The notes: generated by a model not told the origin, from the sequence alone. Shown: positions 25,085-33,945, numbered from the stretch's first letter. The stretch is DNA of 52,499 nucleotides from Ruminococcus sp. (GCA_013911065.1 JACERV010000034.1:1-52499), one strand, 5' to 3'. A program made the numbers and translations.

Positions 25085-25186
25085 TCTAAAATTAAAACAC
25101 TGTACCATAATGTCATATTATGATACGTTTTTTGAATTCTTATGTTATGATAAAAAGATCGAAGAAATACCAGGGGAGAATTATTT

Positions 25187-27871
25187 TTGGAAGCAAACGG
25201 AAAAAAACAGTTGATAGTGGGAATCCTGGCTCATGTGGACGCAGGAAAAACAACTTTATCAGAGAGTATGTTATATGTCAGCGGAAGTATCCGGAAGCTG
25301 GGGCGGGTAGACCACCAGGATGCATTTCTGGACACGTATGAGCTGGAGCGTGCCAGAGGGATTACAATATTCTCCAAGCAGGCAGTGTTTTCCTGGAAGG
25401 ACATGGACATTACGCTGCTTGATACGCCTGGGCATGTAGACTTTTCCGCAGAGATGGAGCGCACTCTCCAGGTGCTGGATTATGCCATTCTTGTGATAAG
25501 CGGAGCGGATGGTGTACAGGGGCATACCACTACACTTTGGCGTCTGCTGAAACGGTATCAGATTCCAGTTTTTGTGTTTGTAAACAAAATGGATCAGGAG
25601 GGAACCAATCGGGAAGTTATTCTGGAAGAGCTGAAGAAACGTCTGGGGGACGGCTGTGTTGATTTCAGCAGAATTTCTACTATGGGGCAGGGTGATGAAG
25701 AATGGTTTGAAGAACTTGCCATGTGCCAGGAGGAATTGCTGGAGGAGTATCTTGGGACAGGACATATAAAGATGGATTCTGTGAAAGAAGCAATCAAGGA
25801 CAGGAAGGTATTTCCCTGCTATTTTGGCTCGGCTCTTCATGCAGAGGGCGTGGAGGAATTGCTGGAAGGTTTGCGGGAGTATACAAGGAACAAGACCTAC
25901 CCATCTGATTTTGGTGCAAAGGTTTATAAGATTGCCCGGGATGAGCAGGGAAACAGGCTGACTTATCTGAAAGTCACAGGGGGAATCCTTAAAGTGAAGG
26001 ACATACTTCCGGATATAGAGGAAAAAGTAAATCAGATCCGCATTTATTCCGGCTCAAAATATGAAACTGTGCAGGAAGTGGCAGCAGGCGGAGTCTGTGC
26101 CGCCGCAGGGCTTAACAATACTTATCCGGGACAGGGAATCGGTGGGGAAGAGGGACTGGATATGTTTATTTTGGAGCCGGTTCTTACCTATCAGGTACAG
26201 CTTCCCCCGGAGTGTGACGTGCACCGCATGCTGCAAAATCTGAGACAACTGGAGGAAGAAGAGCCTCAGCTGCACATTCTCTGGGAAGAGCAGCTGGGAG
26301 AAATCCATGCACAGTTGATGGGTGAGGTGCAGACGGAGATATTAAAAAGTATCATTTTGGAGCGGTTTGGAGTTTGTGTGGAATTTGGTACGGGGAATAT
26401 TGTATACAAAGAAACTATAGAAGGCTCCATAGAGGGTGTGGGACATTTTGAACCTCTGCGTCACTATGCAGAAGTACATCTTTTGCTGGAGGAGGGGGAG
26501 CAGGGACATGGACTTCAGTTTGCGGCAGACTGCAGCGAGGATATGCTGGACCGGAACTGGCAGCGGCTGATTCTCACCCATTTGGAAGAAAAAGAACACA
26601 GGGGAGTGCTGACAGGTTCTGGGATTACAGATATGAAAATCACGTTGATTGCTGGGCGGGCCCACCTTAAGCACACAGAAGGAGGAGATTTCCGTCAGGC
26701 GACTTACCGGGCAGTACGCCAGGGCCTGAAAAAAGCGAAAAGTGTCCTGTTGGAGCCCTATTATGAGTTCCGTCTGGAAGTTCCTTCAGAGAATATAGGC
26801 CGCACCATGTCGGATATTCAGAAAATGTACGGAAGCTTTGAGCAGCCTGAAGTGGACGGAGAGCTGTCTATCCTTACAGGGACGGTGCCGGTATCTACCA
26901 TGAGGGGGTATCAGACAGAGCTGCTTTCCTATACAGGAGGACGAGGCAGGATGTTCTGCAGCCTGAAAGGGTACATGCCGTGCCATAATGCAGAGGAAGT
27001 GATCGAACAAACAGGATACGATTCAGAAGCAGATGCTGAGAATCCTACAAGTTCCGTCTTTTGCGCACATGGTGCAGGATTTGTTGTGAAATGGAATCAG
27101 GTGGAGGAGTATATGCATGTGGAGAGTCCTCTCAGACTGCAGGTATCAAAGCAGGAGGAACAACTATATGAGCCGCCTGTATCTGTTTCACGTATAGAGT
27201 TGACTCAGGAAGAACTGGATGCCATTTATAGAAAGACTCCGGACCCGGTGCGAAGAAAACAATCCAACGGTCCCGTGATCATAAAGGCGCCGGAAAAGGG
27301 AAAGCCTGACGGTAAGTGGGAAGAACGGGAGAAAGAGAAGAAAACCAGGGAAGAATATCTGCTGGTAGACGGGTATAACATTATTTTCGCCTGGGAAGAG
27401 TTAAAAGAACTGGCGGAGGTAAATATTGAAGGTGCCAGAGATAAACTAATGGATATACTATGCAATTATCAGGGATATCGGAAATGTACTGTAATTCTTG
27501 TGTTTGATGCTTATAGAGTAGAAGGGAATTTAGGAAAAGTTCAAAAATACCACAACATTATTGTAGTGTACACAAAAGAAGCAGAGACGGCAGACCAGTA
27601 TATTGAAAAAACGGTCCGCAATATGGGCAGAAAATACGACGTTACGGTAGCCACCTCCGATGCACTGGAACAAATCATCATCATGGGTCAGGGAGCACAG
27701 CGCCTTTCTGCGGCAGGGCTGAAAGAAGAGGTAGAGCTGATGCTGAAAGAAATACGGAGTGAATATTTGGGCAGACCGGCTGAAGACAGGAATTATCTGT
27801 TTGACTATCTGACTGAGGACCTGGCGAAAGAGATGGAGAGCGTGAGATTAGGGGCAAAAAAGAAATTTTGA
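25187..27871 (+). CDS. TetM/EF-G-like translational GTPase fused to a YacP/Rae1-type NYN endoribonuclease domain
   Basis: An 894-aa fusion. Residues 1-660 follow ribosomal-protection/EF-G architecture: G1 AHVDAGKTT (15-23), ARGITI, G3 DTPGHVDF (from 79), G4 NKMD (133-136), then domains II-V ending GRGRMFCSLKGYMPC. Residues about 700-722 are a charged linker. Residues 723-870 match the NYN/PIN-like YacP (Rae1) domain: LLVDGYNIIF (D728), VFDAYR (D774), ETADQYIEK (D803), VATSDALEQ (D825), a complete acidic site. Rae1 cleaves mRNA in the ribosomal A site, where TetM/EF-G also bind. The domain IV loop reads HTEGGDFRQATY, without TetM's SPVST, so tetracycline protection is doubtful. TTG start, with GGGGAG 8 nt upstream. 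The stop lies in a dispersed repeat. Confidence 0.88.
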   Translation: MEANGKKQLIVGILAHVDAGKTTLSESMLYVSGSIRKLGRVDHQDAFLDTYELERARGITIFSKQAVFSWKDMDITLLDTPGHVDFSAEMERTLQVLDYAILVISGADGVQGHTTTLWRLLKRYQIPVFVFVNKMDQEGTNREVILEELKKRLGDGCVDFSRISTMGQGDEEWFEELAMCQEELLEEYLGTGHIKMDSVKEAIKDRKVFPCYFGSALHAEGVEELLEGLREYTRNKTYPSDFGAKVYKIARDEQGNRLTYLKVTGGILKVKDILPDIEEKVNQIRIYSGSKYETVQEVAAGGVCAAAGLNNTYPGQGIGGEEGLDMFILEPVLTYQVQLPPECDVHRMLQNLRQLEEEEPQLHILWEEQLGEIHAQLMGEVQTEILKSIILERFGVCVEFGTGNIVYKETIEGSIEGVGHFEPLRHYAEVHLLLEEGEQGHGLQFAADCSEDMLDRNWQRLILTHLEEKEHRGVLTGSGITDMKITLIAGRAHLKHTEGGDFRQATYRAVRQGLKKAKSVLLEPYYEFRLEVPSENIGRTMSDIQKMYGSFEQPEVDGELSILTGTVPVSTMRGYQTELLSYTGGRGRMFCSLKGYMPCHNAEEVIEQTGYDSEADAENPTSSVFCAHGAGFVVKWNQVEEYMHVESPLRLQVSKQEEQLYEPPVSVSRIELTQEELDAIYRKTPDPVRRKQSNGPVIIKAPEKGKPDGKWEEREKEKKTREEYLLVDGYNIIFAWEELKELAEVNIEGARDKLMDILCNYQGYRKCTVILVFDAYRVEGNLGKVQKYHNIIVVYTKEAETADQYIEKTVRNMGRKYDVTVATSDALEQIIIMGQGAQRLSAAGLKEEVELMLKEIRSEYLGRPAEDRNYLFDYLTEDLAKEMESVRLGAKKKF

Positions 27872-27945
27872 GAATATTCTGAAAACGGAGAGCAAAAGGG
27901 TCAGTCCCTTTTCAAAAGGGACAGTCCCCTTTTTACCTCTCCTTT
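27865..27945 (+). repeat. Dispersed palindromic repeat, copy 2
   Basis: Bases 27865-27908 repeat 177-221 with one mismatch. Here the element continues with AAAAGGGTCAGTCCCTTTT and AAAAGGGACAGTCCCCTTTTT, each a small palindrome. The stop codon of the GTPase-NYN gene (27869-27871) lies inside the repeat, so the element abuts or formed the gene's end. The second palindrome with its T-run could act as terminator for that gene. GGGACAGTCCCC-type palindromes are, to my knowledge, common repeats in Lachnospiraceae genomes. Confidence 0.75.
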
Positions 27946-27974
27946 TTGACAAATATCGACAGATATGTTAAAAT
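27946..27974 (+). promoter_or_regulatory. Promoter of the molybdenum hydroxylase operon
   Basis: TTGACA (27946-27951), 17 bp, then TAAAAT (27969-27974): one mismatch from consensus. Transcription should start near 27981. Confidence 0.78.
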
Positions 27975-27985
27975 AAGCGGACCAC

Positions 27986-28020
27986 AGGTGTGAATGACAA
28001 TCAGCATTTACACCTTTTTT
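27986..28020 (+). terminator. Terminator-like hairpin in the operon leader (possible attenuator)
   Basis: AGGTGTGAATG (27986-27996) pairs with CATTTACACCT (28005-28015) with one G-T pair; loop ACAATCAG; followed by TTTTTT then CGCGC. It lies just after the predicted start site and 55 bp before the first structural gene, so RNA polymerase would need to read through it to express the operon. No alternative antiterminator pairing was found. Confidence 0.65.
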
Positions 28021-28075
28021 CGCGCAAGATGTAAAACAAAGGTTACAATGTGCTGAAGGAGAAAGGAGAACCACT

Positions 28076-28876
28076 TTGCTGACGATTAACAATTATGTGA
28101 AAGCAAAATCCCTGGAGGAGGCTTACAAGCTGAATCAGGCCAGAAATGCCCGCGTTATGGGCGGCATGATGTGGATGAGGCTGGGAAATGCGAAGGTACA
28201 GACGGTGATAGATTTATCAGATCTGGGATTAGACCAGATTGAAGAAACGAATCATGTGTTCCGCATCGGAGCTATGTGCACGCTGCGGCAATTAGAACTT
28301 CATGAAGGACTTAAGGAGATGTATGGGGATGCCATTGCGGAATCTGTCCGTCACATCGTGGGGGTGCAGTTCAGGAACCAGGCAACCGTAGGAGGAAGTG
28401 TTTACGGCAGGTTTGGATTTTCTGATGTGCTGACCTGCCTTTTGGCACTGGATACATTTGTAGAATTATATAATGGCGGTACAATCCGCCTGTCCGAATT
28501 TATAAACCGGAAACGGGACAAGGATATTCTCATATCAATTGTTATAAGAAAAAGTAGTAGGAAACTTAGATATGACTCCATCCGCCAGACAAAGACGGAT
28601 TTTCCGGTGCTGGCATGTGCGGTTGTAACCGGGCTGGTTCATGGAAAAGAGACATGGTATTTTTCAGTTGGAGCAAGGCCGATGAAGGCGGCGGTTCTGG
28701 AAAAGGAATGGCAGATTCCGAGGGATATTTCCAGTGAACAGTTAGAAGCTTATGCGAAAGAAGCGGCGGCAGATTTTACTTACGGGTCAAATATGCGGGG
28801 AAGTGCCGAATACCGAAGGCACTTGGCGGAAGTTCTGATTCTGCGCGGGATACGCTCAATCTTGACGGAGGAATAA
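28076..28876 (+). CDS. Molybdenum hydroxylase (xanthine dehydrogenase family), FAD-binding subunit
   Basis: A 266-aa FAD-binding subunit. ARVMGGMMWMRLGNAK corresponds to the first FAD loop, DLSDLGLDQIEE and IGAMCTLRQLE follow the family pattern, and the second loop is QFRNQATVGGSVYGRFGFSDV. The C-terminal CO-dehydrogenase flavoprotein domain starts near residue 165. It passes electrons from the Fe-S subunit to an acceptor. The start is TTG with AAGGAG 7 nt upstream; no better ATG exists. It is the first gene of a three-gene operon with 2-bp spacing to the next. The substrate could be xanthine, another purine or another N-heterocycle. Confidence 0.9.
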   Translation: MLTINNYVKAKSLEEAYKLNQARNARVMGGMMWMRLGNAKVQTVIDLSDLGLDQIEETNHVFRIGAMCTLRQLELHEGLKEMYGDAIAESVRHIVGVQFRNQATVGGSVYGRFGFSDVLTCLLALDTFVELYNGGTIRLSEFINRKRDKDILISIVIRKSSRKLRYDSIRQTKTDFPVLACAVVTGLVHGKETWYFSVGARPMKAAVLEKEWQIPRDISSEQLEAYAKEAAADFTYGSNMRGSAEYRRHLAEVLILRGIRSILTEE

Positions 28877-28878
28877 TT

Positions 28879-29346
28879 ATGACGGTGGAATTTATATTAA
28901 ATGGGAAAAAGGCGGCTGCAGAGGCCGCAGGGGATACGCTGCTTCTCGATGCCTTGAGAGGCTTAGGATGTCATAGTGTGAAATGTGGCTGCGAGACGAC
29001 CAACTGCGGACTGTGTACTGTCTGGATTAATGGAAAGTCACGTCTTTCCTGCTCTGTACTGGCATTGAGCGTAGAGGGGCAGGAAATTACGACCCTGGAA
29101 GGCGTGAAGGAAGAAGCAGAGGAATTTGGTAAATTTCTGGCAAACGAGGGTGCGGAGCAGTGCGGTTTTTGTTCCCCCGGCTTTATCATGAATGTACTTG
29201 CCATGATGCGTGAGCTGGACAATCCAAGTGTGGAAGAAATCAAAGAGTATCTTGCAGGAAACCTGTGCAGGTGCACCGGTTATATGGGACAGCTTCGGGC
29301 TATCCGAAAATATCTGGAGCAGAAGAAAGAGGAGGTGCTTTCATGA
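28879..29346 (+). CDS. Molybdenum hydroxylase, 2Fe-2S subunit
   Basis: A 155-aa iron-sulfur subunit with two 2Fe-2S clusters: a plant-ferredoxin-type domain (CGCETTNCGLC at about residues 35-45 with a further Cys near 58) and an all-helical domain (CGFCSPG near 95, CRCTGY near 130). It moves electrons from the molybdenum centre to the FAD subunit. ATG follows the FAD subunit stop by 2 bp, and its own stop overlaps the next start by 4 bp. The order FAD, Fe-S, Mo is typical of Clostridia. Confidence 0.95.
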   Translation: MTVEFILNGKKAAAEAAGDTLLLDALRGLGCHSVKCGCETTNCGLCTVWINGKSRLSCSVLALSVEGQEITTLEGVKEEAEEFGKFLANEGAEQCGFCSPGFIMNVLAMMRELDNPSVEEIKEYLAGNLCRCTGYMGQLRAIRKYLEQKKEEVLS

Positions 29347-31631
29347 GAGTGGTAAACCAGTCTGTGCCGAAGGTGGACAGCCAGGCACTGGTGACAGGAA
29401 AAGCAGTATATACGGATGATCTGGCGCCGGCAGACTGTCTGATTGTAAAAGTAATGAGAAGCCCTCATGCCCATGCACTGATTCAGGATATCAATCTGAC
29501 CAGGGCACTGGCTGTTCCGGGAATTGAATGTATTCTGACATATGAGGACTGCCCGGATAAAAGGTTTACAATGGCAGGCCAGTCCTACCCGGAGCCGAGT
29601 CCGTATGACAGATTGATTTTAGACCAGCGTGTCAGATATGTTGGAGATGCGGTGGCAATTGTAGCGGGAAACAGCAAGGAAGCTGTAGACAAGGCAATGA
29701 AGCTGATCAAAGTAAAATATGAAGTATTAGAACCTCTGCTGGATTTCCGCAGGGCGAAGGACAATGCTATTTTGATTCATCCGGAAGAAAACTGGAAGAG
29801 TCTTTGTCCGGTCGGCGCTGATAATAAGAGAAACCTTTGTGCCCATGATGAGGATGCCTCAGGGGATATCGAGGCTGTGCTGGCATCCTGTGAGTATGTG
29901 GTTGACAGGACCTACCATACAAAAGCAAACCAGCAGGCTATGATGGAGACTTTCCGTACCTATACTCATTTAGATACCTACGGAAGATTAAATATTGTAT
30001 CTTCTACCCAGGTTCCATTCCATGTACGCCGGATTCTGGCAAATGCGCTGGATGTGCCAAAGTCTAAGATCCGCGTTATCAAACCTAGAATCGGCGGTGG
30101 ATTCGGGGCAAAACAGACTGTGGTTTCCGAAGTGTATCCGGCACTAGTCACCTGGAAAACCGGAAAACCAGCAAAAATTATCTATACCCGTGAGGAATCG
30201 TTTATTGCCTCTTCTCCCCGTCATGAGATGGAGGTCCATGTCCGTGTCGGTGCAGATAAGGATGGGATTATAAAAGGCATTGATGTCTACACTCTGTCCA
30301 ATACCGGGGCATTTGGAGAGCATGGTCCTACTACAGTAGGGCTGTCGGGGCACAAGTCTATCCCTCTGTACGGGAAAGCAGAAGCTTTCCGTTTTATTTA
30401 TGATGTAGTTTATACAAATGTGATGTCAGCAGGGGCTTACCGTGGTTACGGAGCCACCCAGGGAATTTTTGCGGTAGAATCTGCTGTAAATGAACTGGCA
30501 GACCAGCTTGGCATGGATCCGGTTGTCTTGCGTGAAATCAATATGGTAAAAGAAGGCCAGACAATGCCTGCTTATTATGGGGAAACAGCAAATAGCTGCG
30601 CTCTGGACCGCTGCCTGGAACGTGCAAAGAAGATGATAGACTGGGATAATAAATATCCCTGCCGTGATATGGGGAACGGAAAAGTCCGCAGTGTGGGTGT
30701 AGCTATGGCGATGCAGGGTTCTGGTATTTCTGCTCTTGATACTGCTGCCGTGGGTATAAAAATTAATGATGATGGTTTCTACAGTCTGATGGTGGGTGCT
30801 ACAGACATGGGAACCGGAAGTGATACAATACTGGCACAGATGGCCGCAGAGTGCCTGGAATGTGAAATGGAGGATATCATCGTACATGGTGTGGATACAG
30901 ACTCTTCTCCTTACGATTGTGGTTCCTATGCATCCAGCACCACCTATGTAACCGGAACAGCCGTGGTGAAAACCTGTGAGACCCTGCGGGAAAAGATTTG
31001 TGCGAAAGGCGCTGTATACTTAGGATGTTCCCCGGAGGATGTGGAGTTTGACGGAGAAAAGGTTTTAAACCTGAAAACAGGTGAAAGCATATCCAGACAG
31101 GAAATTGGCAACCGGGTTATGTGTAATAATGAAGAAGCCTTATACGCCAGTGAAGCCTTTACATCTCCGGTATCTCCGCCGCCGTTTATGGTTGGAATGG
31201 CAGAGGTGGAGATAGATAAAGAAACAGGCCAGCTCGAATTGATTGATTATGCCTCAGTTGTGGACTGCGGAACTGTAGTAAACCCGAATCTGGCAAGAGT
31301 TCAGGCTGAGGGCGGGATTGCCCAGGGAATCGGCATGGCACTCTACGAAGATGTTGTATATAGCGAAAAAGGAAAAAATTACAGTAACTCCTTTATGCAG
31401 TACAAGATACCAAGCCGCCTGGATGTAGGTGAAATCCGTGTTGAATTTGAAAGCAGCTATGAGCCAACCGGGCCGTTTGGAGCAAAATCCATTGGAGAGA
31501 TTGTAATTAACACCCCCCCTCCGGCCATTGCGAATGCGGTACAAAATGCAACCGGAGTGCTGATAAGGGAACTGCCTGTTACAGCTGAAAAAATCTATTG
31601 GGGGATACAGGAAAAGAAACAGGGCTTATAA
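29343..31631 (+). CDS. Molybdenum hydroxylase (xanthine dehydrogenase family), molybdopterin-binding subunit
   Basis: A 762-aa catalytic subunit that hydroxylates a purine or related heterocycle. Motifs: TGKAVYTDDL, IKPRIGGGFGAKQ (Mo cofactor loop), SAGAYRGYGATQG, GATDMGTGSDTILAQ, and PFGAKSIGEI carrying the conserved active-site Glu near the C-terminus. The frame opens further upstream (29265), but ATG 29343 has GGAGGTG 8 nt before it and starts at the family's usual place. Xanthine dehydrogenase is a good guess given the PucG/PucR genes about 15 kb away, but no cofactor-insertion or other purine genes adjoin it. Confidence 0.92.
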   Translation: MRVVNQSVPKVDSQALVTGKAVYTDDLAPADCLIVKVMRSPHAHALIQDINLTRALAVPGIECILTYEDCPDKRFTMAGQSYPEPSPYDRLILDQRVRYVGDAVAIVAGNSKEAVDKAMKLIKVKYEVLEPLLDFRRAKDNAILIHPEENWKSLCPVGADNKRNLCAHDEDASGDIEAVLASCEYVVDRTYHTKANQQAMMETFRTYTHLDTYGRLNIVSSTQVPFHVRRILANALDVPKSKIRVIKPRIGGGFGAKQTVVSEVYPALVTWKTGKPAKIIYTREESFIASSPRHEMEVHVRVGADKDGIIKGIDVYTLSNTGAFGEHGPTTVGLSGHKSIPLYGKAEAFRFIYDVVYTNVMSAGAYRGYGATQGIFAVESAVNELADQLGMDPVVLREINMVKEGQTMPAYYGETANSCALDRCLERAKKMIDWDNKYPCRDMGNGKVRSVGVAMAMQGSGISALDTAAVGIKINDDGFYSLMVGATDMGTGSDTILAQMAAECLECEMEDIIVHGVDTDSSPYDCGSYASSTTYVTGTAVVKTCETLREKICAKGAVYLGCSPEDVEFDGEKVLNLKTGESISRQEIGNRVMCNNEEALYASEAFTSPVSPPPFMVGMAEVEIDKETGQLELIDYASVVDCGTVVNPNLARVQAEGGIAQGIGMALYEDVVYSEKGKNYSNSFMQYKIPSRLDVGEIRVEFESSYEPTGPFGAKSIGEIVINTPPPAIANAVQNATGVLIRELPVTAEKIYWGIQEKKQGL

Positions 31632-32111
31632 TACCTTTTGGTATGCCAGCCTTTCACTTCCGTCTTCCATATAGATGATTCCACAGTATTTAAACCCGTT
31701 TTTATCCATGATGTGCTGCATGACGATATTGTCCCGGTGAGTATCTATCCGCAGGTTCCCGCACTGCTCAAATGCCCAGTTCAGGCAGAAAGAGGCGGCC
31801 CCGCGGATGGTTCCGTCGGAGATGATTCTATGCACAACACCATAAGGCAGCTCCGACAGCCACTGTCCATTGTAGATTTTGGCGTAAGTATCATCTTTGC
31901 CCTCTTTATAATAAAATGCGGCAATAATTTTACCGTGTTCCTCGCAGGCATAGCTGTTCCCTTCTTCAATATCCTGTGCCACCAATGTTTTAGAGGGATA
32001 GGAATTTCCCCATTGTGTGGGATTTCCATGACTTGTCATAAACTTTCTTGCGTTTTCATACATTTTCAGCAGAATATCTAAGTCTGCCATGTTTGCTTTT
32101 CTAATTTTCAT
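31626..32111 (-). CDS. GNAT family N-acetyltransferase
   Basis: A 161-aa GNAT protein: KIRKANMADLDILLKMYENA at the N-terminus, YACEEHGKIIAAFYY in the middle strands, and HRDNIVMQHIMDKNGFKYCG at the C-terminus, where the pattern N-x-x-M-x-x-x-x-x-K-x-G-F is the classic GNAT tail. The usual R/Q-x-x-G-x-G/A loop is degenerate (ISDGTIRGAASFCLNW). Its stop overlaps the convergent molybdenum hydroxylase gene by 6 bp. ATG 32111 is preferred over a TTG six bases upstream; AAAGG lies about 11 nt before it. Confidence 0.8.
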   Translation of the reverse strand: MKIRKANMADLDILLKMYENARKFMTSHGNPTQWGNSYPSKTLVAQDIEEGNSYACEEHGKIIAAFYYKEGKDDTYAKIYNGQWLSELPYGVVHRIISDGTIRGAASFCLNWAFEQCGNLRIDTHRDNIVMQHIMDKNGFKYCGIIYMEDGSERLAYQKVL

Positions 32112-32367
32112 AATCAAAACAACCTTTCAATATTATTAAATTGGGAAAAAATATATTGCATACTATGTGAGTTGTGTAAAATGTCTTATAATATATTTTA
32201 CTATAAATTCATTCTAAAGCGAACCCCTAAATTAGGCAATGACAAAAATACTGAAAAAGTGTATTTTTTTACCTTGAAAATCCGTCTATTTAATGCAATT
32301 ATAATAGGACAGACCTGTTGAATTTCTATGGTTCAATGGGAAATACTTACGAGGAAGGGGACATACA

Positions 32368-33765
32368 ATGAACGGCAGAAAGAAGTTGCTGCTTGCTTTG
32401 GGAATCACAGCCGGAATTCTGGTCTGTATTTACTGCGGAGTTTCTATTTATTTCATAAATCATTTCTATCACGGCACTAAAATCGTTGATGTTGATTTTT
32501 CCATGAAAACGGCGGATGAAGCCGATGCATATTTTGCAAAACAAATAGATACATATTCCTTGGCTGTGAGCCCAAAAGAAGGAGCTAAGGAAAACATAAC
32601 CGGCTCAGAAATATCCATGAAGTATAAGAGGACCGGAGGACTGGAAAAAGCACTGAAAGATCAGAGTGCTTTTCTTTGGCCTTCCATGTTCTGGAAGAAA
32701 CAGGATATTCAGATGGAGATGGAATTTGATTATGATCAAAAACAGCTTGTGGACAGGATACAGAGTCTCAAGAGTTTCCAGAATGAAGATAAGTCTGATC
32801 CGGTAGGCGCAAAACCGGAGTTTGACGGTAACAAATTTGTGGTAAAACCAGAGGTGCTTGGTACAAAGGTAGATCAGGAAGTGATGCAGGAGAAGATAAC
32901 CGGCGCCATTGATGGGCTGAAGGATACACTGGACATGGATAAGGAAGAATGTTATCTGAAACCTAAGTATACTTCTGAATCTAAGGAGGTGGCTGCCGCA
33001 CGTGATGCGCTGAATGATTATTGCAGGGCAAGTATTATTTATGATATGCCTCCCCAGCAGGAAGTTGTGGATAAGCAGTTGATTTCAACATGGCTGTCCT
33101 GGGACGAAAATATGAATGTCACATTCCATGAAGATCAGGTTAGAGAATATATGAATCAGTTTGCAGCGAAATATGAAACTCTTTATGGAACAAGGCCTTT
33201 GACAACTCCCTGGGGAAAAGCAACTGAAGTGAGCGGAGGAACTTATGGCTGGGCAATCGATGAGGCTGCCGAAGCTGAAGTCCTAATCGCCAGTATTAAA
33301 AATGGAGATATAGTTACAAAGGAACCTCCGTATATACAAAGGGCTGCTGTTCATGAGGCACAGGACTGGGGGAAGACATTTATTGAGGTAGATTTGAGTG
33401 AACAGTATATGTGGTATATCGTAGACGGAAATGTGGTACTTGAAACAGCCGTTGTAACAGGAAAACCTTATTCGCACTCCACTCCTCCGGGGGTATATGA
33501 TATTTTATGGACAACCACAAGTACGTTTTTAATAGGAAATATTTTGCCTGAGACAGGTGAGCCTGAGTACCGGACTTATGTAGACTATTGGATGCCGGTA
33601 ACTTACAGTGGGATTGGATTTCATGATGCTACATGGCAGGCGGCTTTTGGAGGAGATTTGTACTGGAGTAATGGCTCTCATGGATGCATCAATATGCCCC
33701 TGGATAGTGCTGCAGCCCTATATAATATGATAGCAGCCGGAACTCCGGTGGTAATGCATTATTAA
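32368..33765 (+). CDS. L,D-transpeptidase (YkuD) with N-terminal peptidoglycan-binding domain
   Basis: A 465-aa cell-wall enzyme anchored by one N-terminal helix (about residues 5-30). Residues 35-330 form PG_binding_4-like repeats (EADAYFAKQIDTYSLAVSP, PVGAKPEFDGNKFVVKPEVLG). The C-terminal YkuD domain (about 345-465) has EVDLSEQYMWYIVDG, TPPGVYDI, GIGFHDA and the catalytic SHGCINMP with the nucleophilic Cys. It makes 3-3 cross-links in peptidoglycan, which beta-lactams of the penicillin class inhibit poorly. AGGAAGGGG precedes the ATG. It stands alone. Confidence 0.93.
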   Translation: MNGRKKLLLALGITAGILVCIYCGVSIYFINHFYHGTKIVDVDFSMKTADEADAYFAKQIDTYSLAVSPKEGAKENITGSEISMKYKRTGGLEKALKDQSAFLWPSMFWKKQDIQMEMEFDYDQKQLVDRIQSLKSFQNEDKSDPVGAKPEFDGNKFVVKPEVLGTKVDQEVMQEKITGAIDGLKDTLDMDKEECYLKPKYTSESKEVAAARDALNDYCRASIIYDMPPQQEVVDKQLISTWLSWDENMNVTFHEDQVREYMNQFAAKYETLYGTRPLTTPWGKATEVSGGTYGWAIDEAAEAEVLIASIKNGDIVTKEPPYIQRAAVHEAQDWGKTFIEVDLSEQYMWYIVDGNVVLETAVVTGKPYSHSTPPGVYDILWTTTSTFLIGNILPETGEPEYRTYVDYWMPVTYSGIGFHDATWQAAFGGDLYWSNGSHGCINMPLDSAAALYNMIAAGTPVVMHY

Positions 33766-33945
33766 CCATTTCTGCCGCTGATGCATCATCATTTATAGAG
33801 TATGGACACTTATAAAAATAAGGATATTTATTAGCAATACTTATTAAAAATGATTAGAAATAGTATATAAACCTGTATGGACACACTATATATTGTATAA
33901 AATTAGATACAAGGGCTGTAAATGAAAATAGTTATCATTTAGCTA

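Noticed and set aside
25187-27871. Straight call as a tetracycline resistance gene
   Set aside because: Overall fold matches, but the domain IV loop lacks the TetM SPVST motif and the C-terminal NYN domain is extra; resistance cannot be claimed from sequence.
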